NCBI RefSeq assembly: GCF_018860805.1
Contig: NZ_JAHKQR010000011.1
Span: 533,647-597,646 of the forward strand
Source: Aestuariibacter sp. A3R04
GTDB taxonomy: Bacteria > Pseudomonadota > Gammaproteobacteria > Enterobacterales > Alteromonadaceae
Length of the DNA stretch: 64,000 bases
Direction: 5' to 3'
The position numbers and the translations under genes were made by a program. The notes beneath the pieces were generated by a model, which saw only the letters and a program-made list of their open reading frames with translations, searched no databases and was not told the DNA's origin. Positions 45,099-54,591 of this stretch are shown one piece after another; the first letter of the stretch is position 1; each line of letters begins with the position of its first letter.

Positions 45099-45972
45099 AA
45101 AGTTGCAAAAAGTCCTGGCTAACCAGGGATTAGGGTCACGACGTGAAATGGAACGTTGGATCGAAGCGGGCCGTGTTTCCGTTGATGGCAAAACCGCCAC
45201 ACTAGGGGACCGGGTGGAGCTGTCGGCACAAATCCGCGTTGATGGACATTTGCTGTCGCGGCAGACAGAGCAGCCGGTTTGTCGCGTATTGATGTACAAT
45301 AAACCTGAAGGTGAATTGTGTAGCCGACACGATCCGGAAGGCAGACCGACGGTGTTTGAGCGCTTGCCTGTTATTAAGGTCGGTCGCTGGATTGCCGTTG
45401 GTCGCCTGGATATTAACACCAGTGGATTGCTGTTATTTACCAATGATGGTGAATTGGCAAATCGCCTGATGCATCCGCGGTGTGAAGTTGAGCGAGAGTA
45501 TGCTGCACGGGTATTTGGTGAAGTATCGGGTAAAACCATCAGCAAATTGAAAGCTGGGGTAGAGCTTGAAGATGGTTTGGCGAAGTTTCTTGAGATTAAA
45601 CCACGGGCTAAATCTGTTAGCGATGACGAAAGTATGAACCGTTGGTATAACGTGACTTTAGCTGAGGGTAAAAACCGTGAAGTGCGTCGTCTTTGGGAGT
45701 CCCAAGATGTGCAGGTTAGCCGATTGATGCGAGTGCGTTACGGGCCTGTTGAATTGCAAAAACGCCTGCCACAGGGCGCTTGGGTTGAATTAGGCTTGGA
45801 AGATGTGAACAAATTACGCAGCCTGGTACGTCTGTCCAATGAAACACAGTCGCTTGTAGATGTGAAGCAAGGAAAACTTGATCACGCGCGACTTACTCGT
45901 ATGCGACGGTCAGTGAAAAAGCATCGTGCTAAGCAAAACCATCAGAAAAATCAGTCGGCCAGCTCGGACTGA
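45091..45972 (+). CDS. rluB: 23S rRNA pseudouridine(2605) synthase
   Basis: Makes pseudouridine at position 2605 of 23S rRNA. The 293-residue protein has an N-terminal S4 domain ([21 protein letters not shown]), then the catalytic domain with Asp107 in [17 protein letters not shown] and the KNREVRRLW segment. A frame opens at 44980, but MSEKLQKVL at 45091 is the real start, overlapping scpB by eight bases. The C-terminus is Lys/Arg/Gln-rich. Its last codons form one arm of the terminator shared with the opposite gene. Confidence 0.93.
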   Translation: MSEKLQKVLANQGLGSRREMERWIEAGRVSVDGKTATLGDRVELSAQIRVDGHLLSRQTEQPVCRVLMYNKPEGELCSRHDPEGRPTVFERLPVIKVGRWIAVGRLDINTSGLLLFTNDGELANRLMHPRCEVEREYAARVFGEVSGKTISKLKAGVELEDGLAKFLEIKPRAKSVSDDESMNRWYNVTLAEGKNREVRRLWESQDVQVSRLMRVRYGPVELQKRLPQGAWVELGLEDVNKLRSLVRLSNETQSLVDVKQGKLDHARLTRMRRSVKKHRAKQNHQKNQSASSD

Positions 45973-45978
45973 TTTTTT
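45946..45978. terminator. Bidirectional terminator inside converging gene ends
   Basis: Perfect 11-bp arms AAAAATCAGTC / GACTGATTTTT separated by 10 bases, with T runs on both strands. The stops of rluB and of the opposing solute-binding gene lie within the hairpin, so coding and termination share the same bases. Confidence 0.9.
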
Positions 45979-46736
45979 ACTGTTCGACGTCCACAGGTTC
46001 TGGCGTTGTCGATGTTGTGTCTGCGCGCCACCTGTGTAATCAGACCCTGATGGCTATTGATAAACATATCGAGTTTTTCCAACATAGCAGGGTACTGAGT
46101 GCTGGAAATGCGCAAACTGCTTTTTTTGTCAGTGAGATATTCAGAAGGCGCAAGGGTATCCTCGGGTTCGCCTAAGCTTCTAAGACCTGATTCTATTTGC
46201 TCTTTCGCTCCAAGAACCGCATCAATTTTTCCGCTTACCACTGCATCTATCAAGGCTTTCTCACTGTTGTATGTCAGCACCTGGGTAAAACCCTTGCGCT
46301 CTTGCTTTTTCCAGTCAGAGTGCAAAGGCACATTTTCAAGGGTGCCTAATCGCTTCACGTCAGGCATTCTCATCCAGCTGTTTTGTGGCATGAATCTCAC
46401 GACTTCACATATGTTAACTACCGGTTGACTGTAAAATAAGGTTTGGTCTGCAGCGCTCCATCTGGGATGGTCGGGAAAGCGAAAATCGATGGTGTTTTCA
46501 TTAAACCACTGGCTAAATCGATCGTTGGGAAGAGAAACAAACTTGATACGAATGTCTTCTTTTACAGCGAATGCTTGCAATACAGCTTCCACAACCGGGT
46601 GATAGTAGTGACCGTTCACCGGCTGAACTTGTGTGTTTTGTTCTGCTTCCACGCCGATATAAAAGGTGTCCTTTGCACTGATAATAGAAGAAAAAAACGT
46701 CAGTGCGAGGCAAAGTAACGCCTTCTTTAAACCCAT
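45951..46736 (-). CDS. Periplasmic solute-binding-like protein (SBP_bac_3 type)
   Basis: A 261-residue exported protein: signal peptide about 1-21 (ending SIISA), then a two-lobe fold of the amino-acid-binding ABC type ([13 protein letters not shown]-like [32 protein letters not shown]). No ABC permease is nearby. Such single SBP-like proteins are common in Alteromonadales and may sense rather than transport. It overlaps rluB by 22 bases at the convergent end. Ligand unknown. Confidence 0.85.
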   Translation of the reverse strand: MGLKKALLCLALTFFSSIISAKDTFYIGVEAEQNTQVQPVNGHYYHPVVEAVLQAFAVKEDIRIKFVSLPNDRFSQWFNENTIDFRFPDHPRWSAADQTLFYSQPVVNICEVVRFMPQNSWMRMPDVKRLGTLENVPLHSDWKKQERKGFTQVLTYNSEKALIDAVVSGKIDAVLGAKEQIESGLRSLGEPEDTLAPSEYLTDKKSSLRISSTQYPAMLEKLDMFINSHQGLITQVARRHNIDNARTCGRRTVKNQSELAD

Positions 46737-46756
46737 GGTTCTGCCCTCAATTTCCT

Positions 46757-46785
46757 ATAATAAGACGCTCATCAGATCTTATCAA
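46757..46785 (-). promoter_or_regulatory. Promoter of the solute-binding-like gene
   Basis: On the minus strand TTGATA (46785-46780), a 17-base spacer and TATTAT (46762-46757) lie about 20 bases ahead of the gene start at 46736. A good sigma-70-like match. The rest of the 273-base gap to 47010 shows nothing further except the AAGGAGG site of dkgB. Confidence 0.65.
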
Positions 46786-47009
46786 TCACAGGTAAAACAT
46801 TCCGTCATTGCCAATAAATAATTGTATTGAAAATTATACCTAATAGTTGTTGAAATTTATTGAAATGGTTTATCTGGCTGATATTTAAAGTTTATTAGTG
46901 TTTTCTTCCCGGAGGGGGAACAGTAGAAGTAAACTCAAATTTACTTTTTCCCGTAGCCATGGAATATCCAGCGGGTAAACCCGTATTTTCAATTAACAAG
47001 GAGGCAACA

Positions 47010-47813
47010 ATGCAATCCATGCCGCAGCTTGGCGTAGGTACATTCAGACTCGAGGATGACGTGGCGAGACGAACGATAATAGATGCGCTCGACGTGGGGT
47101 TTCGCCATATTGATACCGCTCAGTTTTACGGGAATGAAGAGCAGATAGGTGATGCTATTCAAACTAGCGGGGTGGCGCGGGAGACGCTTTTTGTGACCAC
47201 CAAAGTGTGGCATGAAAATCTGGAACAGGGGACTTTTATTCCCTCAGTACATGAAAGTTTAAGCAAGTTAAAATTGGCCTATGTCGACTTATTGCTTATC
47301 CACTGGCCCTCGCCCAAAGACAATATACCCATGTCTAATTACCTCTCATTGCTCAAGCAAGTAAAACAGGACGGACTCACTCGTCATATTGGCGTGTCTA
47401 ATTTTACTATGGCGCAAATTGATGAAGCTGAGTCAATTCTTGGTAAAGGAGAAATACTGACGAACCAAATTGAATTACATCCGTTTATGCAAAACCGACA
47501 GGTAGTAGAACATTGCAAGGAAAGAGGGATTTCTGTAACTGCTTATATGCCCTTTGCGGTAGGCAAGGTTATGAAGGATGAGACATTGATTGCCATTGCA
47601 AAACAGTATCGAGCGACTCCTGCCCAGGTGGTCTTGGCGTGGTTGGAGTACAAGGGCGTTCATGCTATTCCATCATCTACTGACAAATCGCACCTCAAAG
47701 ACAATATTAGTTATACTTCAGTAAACCTCACTGGTGAAGACATCGTTCGTATTGACGAACTCGATAACGGCGAGCGTATTGTAAACCCTGACTTTGCTCC
47801 CGATTGGGACTAG
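47010..47813 (+). CDS. dkgB: Aldo/keto reductase, 2,5-diketo-D-gluconate reductase B type
   Basis: NADPH-dependent reductase, 267 residues, cytosolic. The tetrad Asp35, Tyr40 (in HIDTAQFYGNE), Lys65 (TTKVW) and His98 (LIHWPSP) is present, and the protein follows E. coli DkgB along its length down to the shared ending APxWD. Members reduce diketogluconate and toxic aldehydes such as methylglyoxal. The frame opens at 46959, but ATG 47010 has AAGGAGG six bases ahead. Apparently monocistronic. Confidence 0.92.
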   Translation: MQSMPQLGVGTFRLEDDVARRTIIDALDVGFRHIDTAQFYGNEEQIGDAIQTSGVARETLFVTTKVWHENLEQGTFIPSVHESLSKLKLAYVDLLLIHWPSPKDNIPMSNYLSLLKQVKQDGLTRHIGVSNFTMAQIDEAESILGKGEILTNQIELHPFMQNRQVVEHCKERGISVTAYMPFAVGKVMKDETLIAIAKQYRATPAQVVLAWLEYKGVHAIPSSTDKSHLKDNISYTSVNLTGEDIVRIDELDNGERIVNPDFAPDWD

Positions 47814-47897
47814 CTATATTGGGAAGCGCATGGAAGCGCTTGTACTTTTTTCGAGCGCCACCATATCTTTTCTATCGTAACGTTATTCGGGAAACCC

Positions 47898-49190
47898 ATG
47901 TACAGGGACAAAACGCGACAGCTCGCCCGAGCTAAACGTATTGCCACCGCTTGGCTAGTAGGTGCAGCGCTATTGTTTGTATTTCTCACCGTGACGCAAG
48001 CCAAACAGTGGTTGTCGCCATGGCCAGTGTGGGCAGGTATGCTTAAAATGGCGTCAGAAGCTGCTCTCATCGGTGGCCTGGCTGACTGGTTTGCCGTTAC
48101 CGCGCTGTTTAAACCCATTCCCGCTCGCTGGCCAATACCGCATACCAACATTGTGGCCCGAAATAAAAAAGCGGTAGCGACCAATTTATCCGGCTTCGTG
48201 AAAGAAAAATTCTTTAATGACGCCGCAATCGATCGTCTCATACGAACGAGTCAACCTGCACAGGGGGTGGCGAAATGGCTGCTGGTACCGCGAAATAGCC
48301 AACGGGCGTCTCAATTTATTACTGGGATGCTGGGCGGTGTGGTGAATATACTTGACGATAAGCCAGTACAAAAACTTCTGGTTACCGGCGTGAAACGGGC
48401 GTTTAGGAAAGTAGACATGGCGCCGGTTGCCGCAGGGACCCTACGTGTGTTGACCGGCGAACAGCGGCATCAGGATGTGCTTGATCAGGTTCTGCTCAAG
48501 GTGGCAGAATTGGCTGAACGCCCTGCCAGTGAAGCGCTAATTGCTGAAAAACTGCACGAGTGGCTGAAACTGGAATATCGACGAATTGAGTTGGTACTAC
48601 CCACAGGCTGGATTAGCGAACAGGGGGCCCGCATTGCTTCCAAAGCATTGGTGGGCATGCTCTTAGACATTGCCCATGATAAATGTCACCCGATCAGAAA
48701 AAGCTTTGACACGTATTTACATAACTTTATCGCTAACATGGAAAATGATCCTGACGTGGAAGCAAAACTGGTTCAATTGCGAGAGCAGCTTTTAGAAAAT
48801 GAAAAACTGCAACACTATTTACTGATGGTATGGCAGGATATGAGAACTTGGTTGGTGAATGATGTGGCTAAAAAAAATGGTAAGTTGAGCGGCAAAATTG
48901 CTCATGCCTTGGAGGAAGTAGGGCGAACAGTTGAGCGTGATGAGGCGTTGGCAACAGCGGTAAATTCGCATATTTCCGATGCTGCTCGTTATAGTGCTCC
49001 GGCCATGGCGGACTTTCTTACCGATCATATTCGCAAGACTATATTAGCATGGGACGACGAGCAAATGGCTGAGCAGATTGAGTTGAATATTGGTAAAGAT
49101 CTGCAAAAAGTGAGAATTAACGGCACCTTGGTAGGCGGAGCAATTGGTGCAGCGCTGTTTGTTGTTGAATACGGTATTTCCTATCTTTAA
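47898..49190 (+). CDS. DUF445 family membrane protein (YjiN-like)
   Basis: A 430-residue protein of unknown function. It has an N-terminal membrane helix (about 20-37, AWLVGAALLFVFLTV), then the family stretch SEAALIGGLADWFAVTALFKPIP, a large helical soluble part, and a final helix (VGGAIGAALFVVEYGIS). This helix-long soluble-helix pattern fits the inner-membrane YjiN/YheB group. No operon partner is evident. Confidence 0.88.
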   Translation: MYRDKTRQLARAKRIATAWLVGAALLFVFLTVTQAKQWLSPWPVWAGMLKMASEAALIGGLADWFAVTALFKPIPARWPIPHTNIVARNKKAVATNLSGFVKEKFFNDAAIDRLIRTSQPAQGVAKWLLVPRNSQRASQFITGMLGGVVNILDDKPVQKLLVTGVKRAFRKVDMAPVAAGTLRVLTGEQRHQDVLDQVLLKVAELAERPASEALIAEKLHEWLKLEYRRIELVLPTGWISEQGARIASKALVGMLLDIAHDKCHPIRKSFDTYLHNFIANMENDPDVEAKLVQLREQLLENEKLQHYLLMVWQDMRTWLVNDVAKKNGKLSGKIAHALEEVGRTVERDEALATAVNSHISDAARYSAPAMADFLTDHIRKTILAWDDEQMAEQIELNIGKDLQKVRINGTLVGGAIGAALFVVEYGISYL

Positions 49191-49279
49191 GGCAGAAAAG
49201 ATGAATCTGCCGGGGGCTTTATAGGCTCTACACAAAAATTTTTGCTATCCTACATAAAATGTCAGTTTAGGATCAAGGT

Positions 49280-49732
49280 GTGGCAAAGCGACAACCCATT
49301 GTTGAAATTCTCACTTATGGTATTCATTCCAAATGGGATGCTACAGACAAAGCACTACCCAAAATTCAGACCTTTACGCACGTAGTCCCCCTCGAGATAG
49401 ATATTGAATTTGGCCTCATTGTGAATATAAAGCGCGCGAAAAACCAAAAAGTGCATTATTGTATTTACCACCCCGATATTCCCGATAAAAGAGGCAGGCC
49501 TATGCCCCCTTTCACCGGCGAGGAATACGTGCGGTCTAATGACTGGGATTTCTATCTCGGTGATACGTTGTGGGAACCACTAGAAGACAAAGTGGGTGAC
49601 TGGCGAATGACGCTTTCCTTGGATGACAAGATCATCGCTGACAAGACGTTTACTGTTGAGCCTGAAGAGCCTTATGAAGGGGCCCAATTCTGGCGAAGAG
49701 GTAAGCCTAAACTGCAACGATATCAGCGCTAG
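49280..49732 (+). CDS. DUF3859 domain protein
   Basis: A 150-residue cytosolic protein that looks like the DUF3859 family: IxxxGIHSKWD, IDIEFGLIVNIKRAKNQ and HPDIPDKRGRPMPPFTGEEYVRSNDWDFYLGDTLWE are characteristic. Function unknown. The start is GTG at 49280 with AAGG near. It stands alone before a lipoprotein gene. Confidence 0.83.
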   Translation: MAKRQPIVEILTYGIHSKWDATDKALPKIQTFTHVVPLEIDIEFGLIVNIKRAKNQKVHYCIYHPDIPDKRGRPMPPFTGEEYVRSNDWDFYLGDTLWEPLEDKVGDWRMTLSLDDKIIADKTFTVEPEEPYEGAQFWRRGKPKLQRYQR

Positions 49733-49807
49733 TGTATCGCTTCTGACAAAATTATGTAGGGGCGGGGTCGCCATGCCCTAGAATACAATAAGGGAACAAC
49801 AGAGATA

Positions 49808-50989
49808 ATGAATAAGATGAAATTTATTGGCTTGTGTCTTGCCAGCATTTTTTTCGCCGGTTGTGCAGAAGAGCAAGAGCCAGTTTTGAGAGTGGCGACG
49901 TTTAACGTGAGCATGGAAGCCAATAACTATGCAGAAAAGAGTGAAATACCAGGCCCACAAGTGCTTGAAGCTGTATTGGCATCAGGCGATCATCCCCAGG
50001 TAAAAAACATCGCAGAAATCATCCAGAGAGTAAACCCGGATATTATTCTTTTAAATGAGTTTGATTATATTTCCGATGTTTCAAAGGGGGTAAAAAAGTT
50101 TGTGTCTGCTTATCTCAATGTAGGTCAGCAGGGGCAGAAGGCCGTAGATTATCCCTATGTTTATGTTTCACCAGTAAATACAGGTGAGCCCACGCCTTTC
50201 GACCTTGATAATAATGGTAAGGAAGAAGGCATAGGAGGTGATGCATATGGGTATGGATTATATCCTGGACAGTACGGGATGGCACTGCTTTCTAAGTATC
50301 CCATTGATGTTAGCGGCGTTCATACTATGACTTCGTTCAAGTGGCGGGATATGCCAGATGCGCAGCGTGTTTTTGATCCTGCTACCGGACAGCCATGGTA
50401 TGACGATACAGAGTGGGCAACAGTGCGACTTAGTTCAAAATCCCACTGGGATATTCCTGTCAAGGTTGATGGAAAAACGGTTCATATTTTAGCCATGCAT
50501 CCTACGCCCCCGACCTTTGACGGCCCGGAAGATCGCAACGGCAAACGCAATTCAGATGAAATTCGGCTGATGGCAGACTATCTATCACCTTACAAAGGCC
50601 AGTATATTTACGATGACAACAACAAGGCCGCGGGACTTACTCAGAACAGTCGATTTGTACTAGTCGGTGATTTTAATGCTGCTGATATCGGCGAAAAATA
50701 CCGCCCTGGAGTCATTGAACAGCTCACGAAAAACCCACTAGTTAACAGCAGTCTTATACCTGAGAGTGAGGGCGGGGCTGTGGCTTTCGATGAACCTTAC
50801 AGCAGTCGCTATACCGCATATTGGGGAGCCAGAGCTGATTACGTATTACCGTCTTCATACGGCATTGTACCTAAAAAAAGCGGTGTATTTTGGCCTGAGC
50901 CAGATGAGGCACTATATCGCTTGATTGCCGATAGAAAAGCCAGTTCTGATCATCGTTTAGTTTGGGTGGATATGGTCCTTACAAATTGA
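49808..50989 (+). CDS. Exported endonuclease/exonuclease/phosphatase-fold lipoprotein
   Basis: A 393-residue secreted protein. The signal peptide ends in the lipobox FAGC (C19), so it is likely lipid-anchored. The fold marks are VATFNVSMEANN (Asn metal contact), ILLNEFDY (Glu ligand), LVGDFNAADIG (Asp/Asn) and SSDHRLVWVDMV (Asp-His). These enzymes break phosphodiesters such as DNA, phospholipid or sphingomyelin. The order of motifs is complete, so activity is likely; the substrate is not evident. A terminator follows the stop. Confidence 0.9.
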   Translation: MNKMKFIGLCLASIFFAGCAEEQEPVLRVATFNVSMEANNYAEKSEIPGPQVLEAVLASGDHPQVKNIAEIIQRVNPDIILLNEFDYISDVSKGVKKFVSAYLNVGQQGQKAVDYPYVYVSPVNTGEPTPFDLDNNGKEEGIGGDAYGYGLYPGQYGMALLSKYPIDVSGVHTMTSFKWRDMPDAQRVFDPATGQPWYDDTEWATVRLSSKSHWDIPVKVDGKTVHILAMHPTPPTFDGPEDRNGKRNSDEIRLMADYLSPYKGQYIYDDNNKAAGLTQNSRFVLVGDFNAADIGEKYRPGVIEQLTKNPLVNSSLIPESEGGAVAFDEPYSSRYTAYWGARADYVLPSSYGIVPKKSGVFWPEPDEALYRLIADRKASSDHRLVWVDMVLTN

Positions 50990-50994
50990 TTTAA

Positions 50995-51027
50995 CAGGCG
51001 ATAGTAATCCATCGCCTGATTTTTTTC
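50995..51027 (+). terminator. Rho-independent terminator
   Basis: Stem CAGGCGAT / ATCGCCTG, loop of eight, then A followed by seven T, five bases after the stop of the phosphatase-fold lipoprotein. Confidence 0.92.
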
Positions 51028-51081
51028 GTTTCAACCTAGAGGACTATCCTGCGAGTACTGCTTGCGTGTACCTTGGACATT

Positions 51082-51756
51082 TCAGGCTGACCCTCCACGA
51101 CGAACGATTTTTTCTTCTAAAACAGGGTTGTCGATGTGTAACGTTACTGCTCGTTTTAGAATAATTTGGCCGGACAGACGAACGTTCGCGTCGATGTACA
51201 GCACCGGGACTGACTTACCGTTTAGCTCCCAACCATCATCAGTTTCCTCAAATACAATGTTGCCCATCACTTGGGTATTGCCGAGTAGAGATATATCGCC
51301 ATTCACCGTAATAATATGTTGCTTGGCTTCTGTGTCACTAAGGGTGATATCGCCATTGACCGTGGTGATATCACCGCTGATAATACTACCCATGGATAAA
51401 GAAATATTACCATTCACCGTGCTGGTTTCTCCAAACACGTGGAGGTTTTCGCCACCTTGAATGTTTCCGTTCACCGTCGTTGCGGTGTCAACCATGATGT
51501 TATCACCCATTTCAACGTCGCCGTTTACGGTGCTGACGTCGCTTGCAATCACATTGTCTTCTAACAGCACATCGCCATTGACCGATGACACATCGCTCAC
51601 CCGTTTTCCTTCGCTGACAGATACTGAGCCAAAAACACTGCTAACCTCACCACCACCGCCTGACGAAGCATGACCACCCACATGCACTACACAACCGGCT
51701 AACAGCACAAATGAAGTTATAGACAGGGCAATAAGCTTGTGTTGTTGTTTGAGCAT
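51082..51756 (-). CDS. Lipoprotein with VNG repeats
   Basis: A 224-residue protein with a lipobox LLAGC (C22), a Gly/Ser-rich linker, then six near-identical turns with T/S-V-N-G-D/N at residues about 58, 77, 94, 113, 132 and 150, i.e. every 17-19 residues, followed by a non-repeat tail (WELNGKSVPVLYIDANVRL). This spacing is what a right-handed beta-helix, bactofilin-like or adhesin-like stack would have. Lipid attachment would place it at the periplasmic or outer face of the cell. I recognise similar orphan proteins in Alteromonadales but no assigned function. Divergent from nothing; it follows a terminator and faces bamE. Confidence 0.85.
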   Translation of the reverse strand: MLKQQHKLIALSITSFVLLAGCVVHVGGHASSGGGGEVSSVFGSVSVSEGKRVSDVSSVNGDVLLEDNVIASDVSTVNGDVEMGDNIMVDTATTVNGNIQGGENLHVFGETSTVNGNISLSMGSIISGDITTVNGDITLSDTEAKQHIITVNGDISLLGNTQVMGNIVFEETDDGWELNGKSVPVLYIDANVRLSGQIILKRAVTLHIDNPVLEEKIVRRGGSA

Positions 51757-51874
51757 ACGTTTCTTCTCGTTGTTTTGATTAAGATGTCAAGGGATAGCAT
51801 AGGATGTGCCAAAAAAATAAATGTTTAAAATTAATGATTTACGTTTTTTGGGTATGAATAGAAGAGGAGGAAGT

Positions 51875-51909
51875 TAGTCCAAAACGCCAAAAAATGATGT
51901 TTTGGACTA
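51875..51909. repeat. Inverted repeat after bamE
   Basis: Perfect 11-bp arms TAGTCCAAAAC / GTTTTGGACTA with a 13-base loop, just after the bamE stop (minus strand). It may end the bamE transcript, but there is no T run. Confidence 0.5.
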
Positions 51910-51915
51910 GAGTGC

Positions 51916-52272
51916 TTACTGATCGAGCGGGGTGTTAAAGTCTTCAGATAACTCGAAATCACCCGTGACGGTTGCCAGTTTTTCGTCTTTAAAAGTAATA
52001 AGTAATTGCTTTTGAAAATCTTTACCGCGTTTAGCCATGCCGCGTTTCATATCGTAAACGTAGTACCAGGTATCTTTATCAAACGAATCTTGAACCATTG
52101 GATGACCTAGCACATAAATCACCTGTTCTTTTGTCATACCTATGCGCAGTTTCTTTACATCCCTTTCATCAAGAAAGTTGCCCTGGGGAACATCTATACG
52201 GTAAATCCAGTTGGTGCAGGCAGTAGAAAAAAGAATGGCGATTAACAAAATTGCAGATTGATACAGCTTCAT
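51916..52272 (-). CDS. bamE: Outer membrane assembly lipoprotein
   Basis: BamE is a small subunit of the BAM complex that inserts beta-barrels in the outer membrane. The 118-residue protein has a signal peptide ending in the lipobox FSTAC (mature Cys at about residue 20), then NWIYRIDVPQGNFLDERDVKKLRIGMTKEQVIYVLG and DTWYYVYDMKRG, all BamE hallmarks. The frame extends to 52341, but MKLYQSAIL at 52272 is the signal-peptide start. In E. coli recN is next to bamE; here a GGDEF gene lies between. Confidence 0.93.
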   Translation of the reverse strand: MKLYQSAILLIAILFSTACTNWIYRIDVPQGNFLDERDVKKLRIGMTKEQVIYVLGHPMVQDSFDKDTWYYVYDMKRGMAKRGKDFQKQLLITFKDEKLATVTGDFELSEDFNTPLDQ

Positions 52273-52513
52273 GGGTGAATTTATCCAGTTGTGCTTAATT
52301 TTAGTGTCGTGCATGACATGAAGAGGATATTCTCTTCTCAATTATTGTCGCGAAAAACTACGCGAGAGCATGCTACCCAATCACCTATGACCAATCAACT
52401 GCTTATTAGTTCGATTCTGCACTTTGTGGTAGTTCTCTTTCGTTTGCAAGGTCCTACACCGGTATGTGTAATTTCTGGTTCTGGTCTTAATGACTCACTA
52501 ATAGGCCTTGTTC

Positions 52514-52542
52514 TTGACTTCCTTCTTGTAAAAGCATATACC
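52514..52542 (+). promoter_or_regulatory. Promoter of the TPR-GGDEF gene
   Basis: TTGACT (52514-52519), 17-base spacer, TATACC (52537-52542), about 55 bases before the ATG at 52597. The divergent gap 52273-52596 also holds the start region of bamE; I see no gene in it. Confidence 0.55.
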
Positions 52543-52596
52543 CATTATAAAAGGCAGTATGTAAGGCAATGAATGTTCCAATGCCAAATATAAGCA

Positions 52597-54414
52597 ATGA
52601 TTAACGAGAGTGCTTCCCTCCACATGGCAGTGAGTAAGAAAGTTGTAGTTAGCTTCATCTTCCCCCTTTTATTTCTTGTGTACACTTGCTGTGTTTTCGC
52701 TAGTGACAGGCGGCTTAACACTTTAGAAGAACAGTTAAGTGGTCTGCAAAGTAGTGATGTGTCTCGTCTTCCGTTGCTCATAGAACTCGCCGAGCAATAT
52801 TTGTATCAAGACCCTGCCCAAGCCGAACAATACGCATTGCAGGCGTTGCCGTTAATCTCGGAGGGACAAGATGAAAGCACACGAGCTCGCGTATTGCGCT
52901 TACTGGGTATGGCAAGTATATATCTTGGAAAAAACAGTCCGGCTTTATCGTACCTGACACAGGCAATCGCAGCTGCGCGGATCACTAAAGATGTTCACCT
53001 TCTCTCGGTGTGCTACCGTTCTGCAGGTGTGTATTACGAACTGTTGGCTGATTATGACAATGCAGTAAAATTTTACATAGAGGCAATAAAGTACGGCAGG
53101 TTAAGTGATAATATTACCGATCTGGCCATGGTTTATAATAATTTAGGGAATGTCCTTAATTCTCAAGGTGATTATGTAGAGGCCGCAGATTATTTTGAAC
53201 AAGCGGCCAATATTCACAAAAGTACTCAAAATCATGAAATGGCAATGAACGCCAGCGTTGGATTGGCTACGTCATACCTAAAACAGCAACGGTATGACAA
53301 AGCACTTCAACTTTTCAAATCAATTTTAGCTGATGAAAATAGTATTTATGATTTCACTTACAGTGAAGCCAGTGTAAACCTTGCTCATGTCTACCAGGCG
53401 TTGGAGATGAATGACAAAGCCATTGCTATGTACACTCATGTGATTGAAGATCCTCGAGCCGGGTCTTATCCTCAAGCATTGGCAGCTGCTTATCTCGGCC
53501 TGGCAAAGTTGTATGCGACCCTCGGCCAGTTTGATAGTGCTTTGTCACTGTATAAAAGAGGAATTGTAAAGGTTAAAAATAAAACCTCAGTTGAAAGTGA
53601 GATTGAATTGTATGAAAACCTGGCGCTGTTAGAACTTAAGCTGGGGTTTTACGAAGATGCGGCAAATACGCAAGCCGAATATATTGCGCGTAGAAATGCG
53701 ATTCAGCCAGTGACTCAAGCGGGAATGATTAAAGAATTAGAAGATCAGCTTAAGTCGGAAAGAGAGTTGACGAGTCTGCAGGAAGCCCTACTGAAACGGG
53801 AGCGTGAGGCGAAACACTCGTCCTTATTTTTACTTACGTCTGTTGTTATATCTCTATTTTGTCTCGTTTTGTTTTTGGCACTGAGGTTGCGGCATCAAAA
53901 AATGCTCAGGTTGGAACAAGCTAATGCATCACTGCTAATTGCGTCGGAGACAGATCCGCTTACTCGCATCGGTAACAGACGGTTTCTTGATAGAAAGCTA
54001 AGTAGAATGCGCGTAAACGCCTCCCAAATTGCCTTTTTACTGTTGGATGTAGATCATTTCAAAGAACTGAATGATACCTATGGGCACGCGATGGGGGATG
54101 ACGTTCTCGTTCTGCTTGCCGATAAGCTGAACCGTTTATGTCGAAAAGACGACGCTATTGCGCGTATAGGAGGAGAAGAATTTGTCATTTTACTGTCGGT
54201 TGTGGATCAGGAGGAGGCGTTATTGTTTGCAGAGCGTGTGAGAGAATATGTCGCTAGCAACGTTGCTGAGGCCGGAGCCCGTATTACTGTAAGCATTGGA
54301 GTGGCAGAGGGCGACACTGATAAAGCCAGCTATGATGAATTGTATAAGCAAGCGGATATGGCGCTTTATCGCGCTAAAACGGCGGGGCGAAATTGCGTCC
54401 GAGTTTATGCTTAG
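52597..54414 (+). CDS. TPR-GGDEF diguanylate cyclase
   Basis: Probable inner-membrane c-di-GMP synthase, 605 residues. It has a signal sequence or first helix (about 14-35), a periplasmic region of about six to eight TPR motifs (AMVYNNLGNVLNSQGDYVEAADYFEQA is the clearest), a coiled stretch, a membrane helix near 404-426, and a GGDEF domain with DVDHFKELNDTYGHAMGDDVL, catalytic GGEEF at 525-529 and an intact inhibitory RxxD site (R516-D519) five residues ahead. So it should be active and product-inhibited. The ATG at 52597 is used; a second Met at 52624 is possible. It is placed between bamE and recN, which are usually neighbours. Confidence 0.9.
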   Translation: MINESASLHMAVSKKVVVSFIFPLLFLVYTCCVFASDRRLNTLEEQLSGLQSSDVSRLPLLIELAEQYLYQDPAQAEQYALQALPLISEGQDESTRARVLRLLGMASIYLGKNSPALSYLTQAIAAARITKDVHLLSVCYRSAGVYYELLADYDNAVKFYIEAIKYGRLSDNITDLAMVYNNLGNVLNSQGDYVEAADYFEQAANIHKSTQNHEMAMNASVGLATSYLKQQRYDKALQLFKSILADENSIYDFTYSEASVNLAHVYQALEMNDKAIAMYTHVIEDPRAGSYPQALAAAYLGLAKLYATLGQFDSALSLYKRGIVKVKNKTSVESEIELYENLALLELKLGFYEDAANTQAEYIARRNAIQPVTQAGMIKELEDQLKSERELTSLQEALLKREREAKHSSLFLLTSVVISLFCLVLFLALRLRHQKMLRLEQANASLLIASETDPLTRIGNRRFLDRKLSRMRVNASQIAFLLLDVDHFKELNDTYGHAMGDDVLVLLADKLNRLCRKDDAIARIGGEEFVILLSVVDQEEALLFAERVREYVASNVAEAGARITVSIGVAEGDTDKASYDELYKQADMALYRAKTAGRNCVRVYA

Positions 54415-54591
54415 CTGAGCACTAATACGGAAAAATAGCTGATATGTACTCAACAGAGTTAATCTACAATTTTCTAGAGTATGCTTTTTAGTTAAATACC
54501 TGAGAGTAGACATACCTACCCGTATGTTCAAGAGAGGTTGTGTTGCCGCTTTCTCTTCAAAATAAGAGAACGCCCCCAATTTACGGCTCAA

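Noticed and set aside
44949..45545. A 198-codon minus-strand frame across scpB and rluB
   Set aside because: Shadow of two well-identified genes on the other strand; Arg/Ser-rich composition is typical of antisense frames.
51400..51620. Short repeated DNA words in the minus-strand lipoprotein gene
   Set aside because: They are the coding reflection of the VNG peptide repeats, not an independent repeat array.
52291..52572. A 93-codon plus-strand frame between bamE and the GGDEF gene
   Set aside because: It overlaps the bamE start region and the promoter at 52514, has no ribosome-binding site, and its composition is not protein-like.
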